From UBA7672 sp964550535 (GTDB lineage: Bacteria > Pseudomonadota > Alphaproteobacteria > Caulobacterales > Hyphomonadaceae): a stretch of DNA of 8,345 bases. The notes beneath the pieces were generated by a model, which did no database searches, had not been told where the DNA came from, and was given only the letters and a program-made list of their open reading frames with translations. Location of the stretch: NCBI GenBank assembly GCA_964550535.1, contig CAZJZQ010000136.1, positions 1 through 8,345 on the forward strand, in the 5' to 3' direction. Made by a program: the position numbers and the translations under genes. Positions 5,416 through 8,345 of this stretch are shown one piece after another. The stretch's first letter is position 1; every line of letters starts with the position of its first letter.

Positions 5416-5929
5416 ATTGCTCCGCGCTGGAAAGGAAGGCGATATCCACGCGGCGATCTTCACTCGTCTCGCCATTGGCTGCGGTTTCGCCCATGGCCTT
5501 CACCTGGATCATGTCGGCGTCAACGCCGTGCTTGACGAGGAGCTGCTTCACCGCCTCGGACCGGCGCTCCGATAGCGCAAGGTTGGCGTCTGCGTCGCCG
5601 CTCTGATCCGAGAAGCCGGTGACGATCACCTGCCCACCGCTCCAGCCTTCGGCCGCGGCGGCAATTTCCGTCTCATGCACCGTAGCGATCCGGGTGCTGC
5701 CGCTCTCGAAAAAGACCTGCGCTTCCGCAGCATCAGCCGTCTGGCGCGGCGCCTGCGCCGCCGATGTATCCGGCGTCACGCTGTCCGGCGTTTCCTGCGG
5801 CAATGGTTGCGCCGGCTCGATCTGCTCCGGCGGGGCTTCAGGCAGGGCGCCGCCAGGAACTTGCGCCAGCGCCGGCGGTGCAAAGGCGAATGCGGCGAGC
5901 GATGCGCCTGCGATAAGAACATGTTTCAT
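5402..5929 (-). CDS. OmpA-family periplasmic protein with complete peptidoglycan-binding motif
   Basis: This 175-aa protein has a clear Sec signal peptide, MKHVLIAGASLAAFAFAPPALA, cleaved before Q23. A Pro/Glu/Ala-rich low-complexity linker (23-70) leads to an OmpA C-terminal domain (71-165): QVFFESGSTRI, IVTGFSDQSG, then LALSERRSEAVKQLLVKHGVD and a final EDRRVDIAF. D108, N116 and R123 fall at the spacing (0, +8, +15) of the residues that hold diaminopimelate in OmpA/Pal domains, so it should bind peptidoglycan non-covalently. There is no beta-barrel and no lipobox, so it is a soluble periplasmic or linker-tethered protein. The start is ATG 5929 with GGAGG 6 nt upstream. Its 3' end has a stop-spanning hairpin and a strong terminator. 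It lies 201 bp downstream of the glycosyltransferase gene; I saw no good promoter in that gap, so weak read-through from upstream is possible. Confidence 0.9.
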   Translation of the reverse strand: MKHVLIAGASLAAFAFAPPALAQVPGGALPEAPPEQIEPAQPLPQETPDSVTPDTSAAQAPRQTADAAEAQVFFESGSTRIATVHETEIAAAAEGWSGGQVIVTGFSDQSGDADANLALSERRSEAVKQLLVKHGVDADMIQVKAMGETAANGETSEDRRVDIAFLSSAEQSDTP

Positions 5930-6100
5930 GATTGACCTCCGTCATTATTGTTTCGAGGTCCCCACGTCGTTCTGTGCCTTGATGCAACGTCACCCGCATG
6001 ACGCGGTTCCGCGATTTGCGTGCATGTGCTGCAAGCGCCGCAGCATCGTCGCCTGCGCGCGCGATTGCGGCCACAAGTCTGTCCTGGAGGTCATGTTGAA

Positions 6101-6120
6101 TGCGCCTGCGTCGCGGCGCA
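6101..6120 (-). terminator. Small hairpin just after the glycosyltransferase stop, weak terminator candidate
   Basis: TGCGCC (6101-6106) and GGCGCA (6115-6120) form a perfect 6-bp stem with an 8-nt loop, 10 nt after the TGA at 6131-6133. No T-tract follows. A short stem may cap the mRNA, but true termination is uncertain. A further palindrome, CGCGG-TT-CCGCG, is at 6002-6013 in the same gap. Confidence 0.3.
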
Positions 6121-6130
6121 GGGTATCGTT

Positions 6131-7987
6131 TCAGTGCGCGTCAGCGCCTTGCCAGTAAATCGGCGCCGGCCGTTCCACCACGGGCAGGCCCTCGAAGCAC
6201 GACGATCCATCCGGCCGCGTGTTGGGTTCATGCAGGCGATAGATCGTCCACTCCGGCCGCACGTCCGCGGGCGTATATGCGCAGGCCATGAATTCATTCA
6301 GATCCGGATACTTCTCGACGACGTTGTCGAGGAATCCGATGCAGCAGAAGGAGGCGAAGTAATCCGCGCCGCGTCCGCGCAACACGTCCAGATATGCAGG
6401 GGCCAGCTGCGCGCCCTCGACGCTCCAGCCCTGACGGCCGCTGAGATACAGATCCACCGGGTCGTAACTGAGGAAACGCTGGTCCTCCAGTTCGCGGTGC
6501 TGATACCAGCCGTCGCGAAACCAGGTGGTGGCGAAGATCACGAGATCGTCCTGATTGGTCAACTCCGCCACACGCTCTGCAAACGGCGTGCGGTCGCGGT
6601 TGTGATAGAACTCGGCCGTGAACAGAGCCGTCTGCAAAATGCCGAAGATCGCTGTGATCGTCAGACCCGCAACCACCAGCGCGCGTTGCGGCCTGGAAAA
6701 AAGCGCATAACAGCCCAGCAGCGCCGCACCGGCCAGAAACAGCACGCGCCACCACGTCAGAACCTGACCCTCCAGATCCTGCTTCCAGTACCACCACGCC
6801 GAGCACGGAAAATAGATCGCGAGAAGCACAAGAGCGAGGACGCGCGGGCTGCGCGGCGCTTTCAGATAGTCGAACACGCCCTTGGACATCAGCATGCAGA
6901 GCATCAACGCCAGCGGCATCTGATAATAGTCATGCGCGCGGTGCTGGTAGGCGAAAACCGCCATCAGGGCGACAAAGCCGCCGAGCCACCACATCATCAG
7001 ATGCTGGCGCTCGGTGAAAACCGATTTGACGCCCAGCGCCAGGAAGATGATGGCGCCCGGCGTCGCGATCAGGAACGCGAACCGCCAGAGCATCTGTTCA
7101 AAGAACGAGCGTTCGTTCAGCGCCAGCAGTGGCGCCGGAAATTCGTTGGCGTTCCAGATCCACTCAAAGCTGATGGCGGAATATGCCCGGTACAGCGTGT
7201 TCCCGTGTTCGATCCACAGCGAGTAGGAGTGCACATACCACAACAGCGGCGGCGCGCCGACGACCGCGCCATAGATCCACAGTTGCGGTTTCAGGAACAG
7301 CTTCCAGCCGAACTTGTTGTAGCAGAGATAGAACAGCGGCGCCGCCATGAACACGTTCAGCGGCTTCACCGTAAGCGCAACCCCGATCCCCAGCGCGCTG
7401 ATCGCAAGATCCTGCCACCGGTCATGATCGCACCAGCGGATGAAGAAGTAGAGGCCGGCCGTCAGACCAAGCAGCATCATCGCATCCGGTTGCACCGTGC
7501 GCGAAAAATACGCGAGCAACGGCGTGACGCTGTAGAAGAACACGGCAAGCAGCGCGATGCGCTGATCGTACAGCCGTCGCGCGAGATGAAAGAAGGTCAG
7601 GGCGGTGAGCGTGTAGAACCCGATGTTCAACGCGCGCGCGAGTTCAACGTGCTCGCCGAAAAGCCGGTAGAGGATCGCCACCATGTAGGTGAACAGCGGA
7701 AACTCCGCCTCGACGATGCCATTCCCCGCGCCACGCCAGTCCACTGTCGGGAAGAACAGGTTCATCCCCTCACGGACATAGTTGCGCGCGATCGCGTCGG
7801 TATCGACCTGGCGCAGATAGTGGTGGTCGAGGATGCTGCCGGTGAAGTTGTAGAGACGGAAAATCACGCCCAGCGCGATCAGGCCGAACAGCACGAGAGC
7901 AGGCCGGCTGTCGGCCGGGACATAACGCGCCAGGTCGAACGACCAGAACCGCGATAGCCGCGTCTGCATCCCAGCCAGATTCGCCAT
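6131..7987 (-). CDS. GT-C family membrane glycosyltransferase (family 39/PMT-like)
   Basis: This 618-aa integral membrane protein probably moves a sugar from a polyprenyl-phosphate carrier to a cell-envelope acceptor on the periplasmic face; donor and acceptor cannot be read from sequence. Many hydrophobic segments follow the first at about 29-45. The first periplasmic loop holds HHYLRQVDTDAIARNY (D62) and VDWRGAGNGIVEAEFPL (83-98), the pattern of PMT_2/GT39 proteins. A second loop holds SRTVQPDAMML (D168). D62 and D168 are the likely catalytic or metal-site acids. The soluble C-terminal third has DLVIFATTWFRDGWYQHREL and FASFCCIGFLDNVV. ATG 7987 is preferred: GGGGGCG precedes it by about 5-8 nt, and the open frame to 8074 lacks membrane character. 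It is unlinked to other sugar genes in this window and divergent from the tRNA at 8313. Confidence 0.88.
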   Translation of the reverse strand: MANLAGMQTRLSRFWSFDLARYVPADSRPALVLFGLIALGVIFRLYNFTGSILDHHYLRQVDTDAIARNYVREGMNLFFPTVDWRGAGNGIVEAEFPLFTYMVAILYRLFGEHVELARALNIGFYTLTALTFFHLARRLYDQRIALLAVFFYSVTPLLAYFSRTVQPDAMMLLGLTAGLYFFIRWCDHDRWQDLAISALGIGVALTVKPLNVFMAAPLFYLCYNKFGWKLFLKPQLWIYGAVVGAPPLLWYVHSYSLWIEHGNTLYRAYSAISFEWIWNANEFPAPLLALNERSFFEQMLWRFAFLIATPGAIIFLALGVKSVFTERQHLMMWWLGGFVALMAVFAYQHRAHDYYQMPLALMLCMLMSKGVFDYLKAPRSPRVLALVLLAIYFPCSAWWYWKQDLEGQVLTWWRVLFLAGAALLGCYALFSRPQRALVVAGLTITAIFGILQTALFTAEFYHNRDRTPFAERVAELTNQDDLVIFATTWFRDGWYQHRELEDQRFLSYDPVDLYLSGRQGWSVEGAQLAPAYLDVLRGRGADYFASFCCIGFLDNVVEKYPDLNEFMACAYTPADVRPEWTIYRLHEPNTRPDGSSCFEGLPVVERPAPIYWQGADAH

Positions 7988-8269
7988 GCCGTCGCCCCCT
8001 TGCGTGGTACGCCGCTGGATTGTGGCCCAGGACGCGCCCTGTCGCTCGCCCCGAACGGCAGGGACTGGCGCCAAAACCGCGCGCTCCCAACCTTCGCGGT
8101 TGCAGCATGCACGTTTAAGGCCAGCGAGCGTTAATTCCTTTTGAAAACGGCGCCTCGTCCTGACAATCGGGCGGCGAACAAAGCTGGCGAACTTCCTTCC
8201 CCGGGCGAATCCCGCATCGCCCGCCCCACCACTGTTCAGGTTTGTGGCGCCGGCTTGGCTCTGAATGTT
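7988..8269. other. Divergent non-coding spacer with several short repeats
   Basis: No gene is visible. The spacer holds AACCGCG (8075-8081) with its exact inverted copy CGCGGTT (8095-8101). Overlapping it is CAACC-TTCGC-GGTTG (8088-8102). GGCGAAC occurs directly repeated at 8173-8179 and 8186-8192, and GGGCGA/TCGCCC is an inverted pair (8203-8208, 8217-8222). Two TTAA boxes lie 12 bp apart near 8114-8133. The first two structures would lie in the 5' leader of the glycosyltransferase mRNA if transcription starts upstream of them. I could not find a convincing promoter for that gene. Confidence 0.5.
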
Positions 8270-8297
8270 TTGCGTCCCGGCCGCCGGGCGCTATAAG
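8270..8297 (+). promoter_or_regulatory. Promoter of the right-edge tRNA gene
   Basis: TTGCGT (8270-8275), a 16-bp spacer, and TATAAG (8292-8297) are followed by the GC-only stretch GCGCGCC before the inferred start near 8304, about 9 nt upstream of the tRNA. A GC-rich discriminator is typical of stable-RNA promoters under stringent control. The -35 is identical to that before tRNA-Thr. Confidence 0.65.
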
Positions 8298-8312
8298 GCG
8301 CGCCTCTGGTCA

Positions 8313-8345
8313 GGGCGGTTAGCTCAGCTGGCAGAGCGCCTGCTT
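8313..8345 (+). tRNA. 5' part of a tRNA gene, cut by the window edge (tRNA-Val most likely)
   Basis: GGGCGGT (acceptor), TA, GCTC (D stem), AGCTGGCA (D loop), GAGC, G, CCTGC (anticodon stem) and TT (positions 32-33) follow the tRNA numbering exactly. The sequence ends just before the anticodon, so identity is not proven. The GGGCG..T acceptor and GAGCGCCTGCTT arm are most like alphaproteobacterial tRNA-Val(UAC); tRNA-Ala(UGC) shares the anticodon arm but usually begins GGGG. Confidence 0.85.

Noticed and set aside
5838..6074. 78-codon minus-strand frame with GTG start and an AGGA 7 nt upstream, overlapping the OmpA-family start
   Set aside because: Its second half is an out-of-frame reading of the signal peptide region, third-position GC is low, and the product resembles nothing known.
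6020..7957. 645-codon plus-strand open frame opposite the glycosyltransferase
   Set aside because: Arg/Gln/His-rich translation typical of an antisense shadow in GC-rich DNA; the minus strand encodes a clear membrane protein.
8114..8133. TTAA ... TTAA as a CtrA binding site
   Set aside because: Half-sites are 12 bp apart; the CtrA consensus needs 7.
1..8345. CRISPR array, toxin-antitoxin, defence or biosynthetic cluster
   Set aside because: No repeat-spacer pattern and no matching protein families are visible.

Overview
The window is GC-rich, with G or C favoured at third codon positions and alphaproteobacterial-type genes: a MetG with the KFSTS form of the KMSKS loop and a four-cysteine knuckle, small OmpA-like proteins, and GG-rich Shine-Dalgarno sites. 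I read it as chromosomal DNA of an alphaproteobacterium, possibly near Hyphomonadaceae, Caulobacterales or Rhodobacterales; this is inferred from protein style. A run of 10 Ns inside metG shows that the sequence is a scaffold, perhaps metagenomic.

Layout. Positions 1-362 hold no convincing gene but carry a 12-bp tandem repeat and a 29-bp imperfect palindrome just upstream of a TetR-family regulator (363-959, +). This gene runs tail to tail, 18 bp apart, into a second regulator (978-1844, -). The second protein joins a small N-terminal helix-turn-helix module to a complete TetR DNA-binding domain. Upstream of it on the same strand is tRNA-Thr(UGU) (1902-1976, -), with a recognisable promoter and an AT-rich nested repeat behind it. 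A divergent gene (2184-2588, +) encodes a short exported OmpA-like protein that has lost the peptidoglycan-binding loop. Next is metG (2827-4541, +) with its own promoter. It converges, with a 3-bp gap, on a predicted lipoprotein of unknown function (4545-5276, -). Both stop codons of that pair lie in opposite arms of one hairpin. An OmpA-family periplasmic protein (5402-5929, -) with the complete D/N/R peptidoglycan-binding signature ends in a strong intrinsic terminator. A multi-pass GT-C (family 39/PMT-like) glycosyltransferase (6131-7987, -) follows. A 325-bp divergent spacer then leads to a truncated tRNA gene (8313-8345, +) at the right edge.

How the parts relate. This looks like core chromosome: two tRNAs and an essential synthetase, interleaved with cell-envelope genes (two OmpA-like proteins, a lipoprotein and a membrane glycosyltransferase) and two regulators. 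No integrase, transposase, phage, CRISPR, toxin-antitoxin or defence gene is visible, and I do not see a novel multi-gene system. The best leads are the dual-HTH regulator downstream of tRNA-Thr without an obvious terminator, the candidate TetR operator, the stop-codon hairpins at two gene ends, and the degenerate OmpA-like protein.
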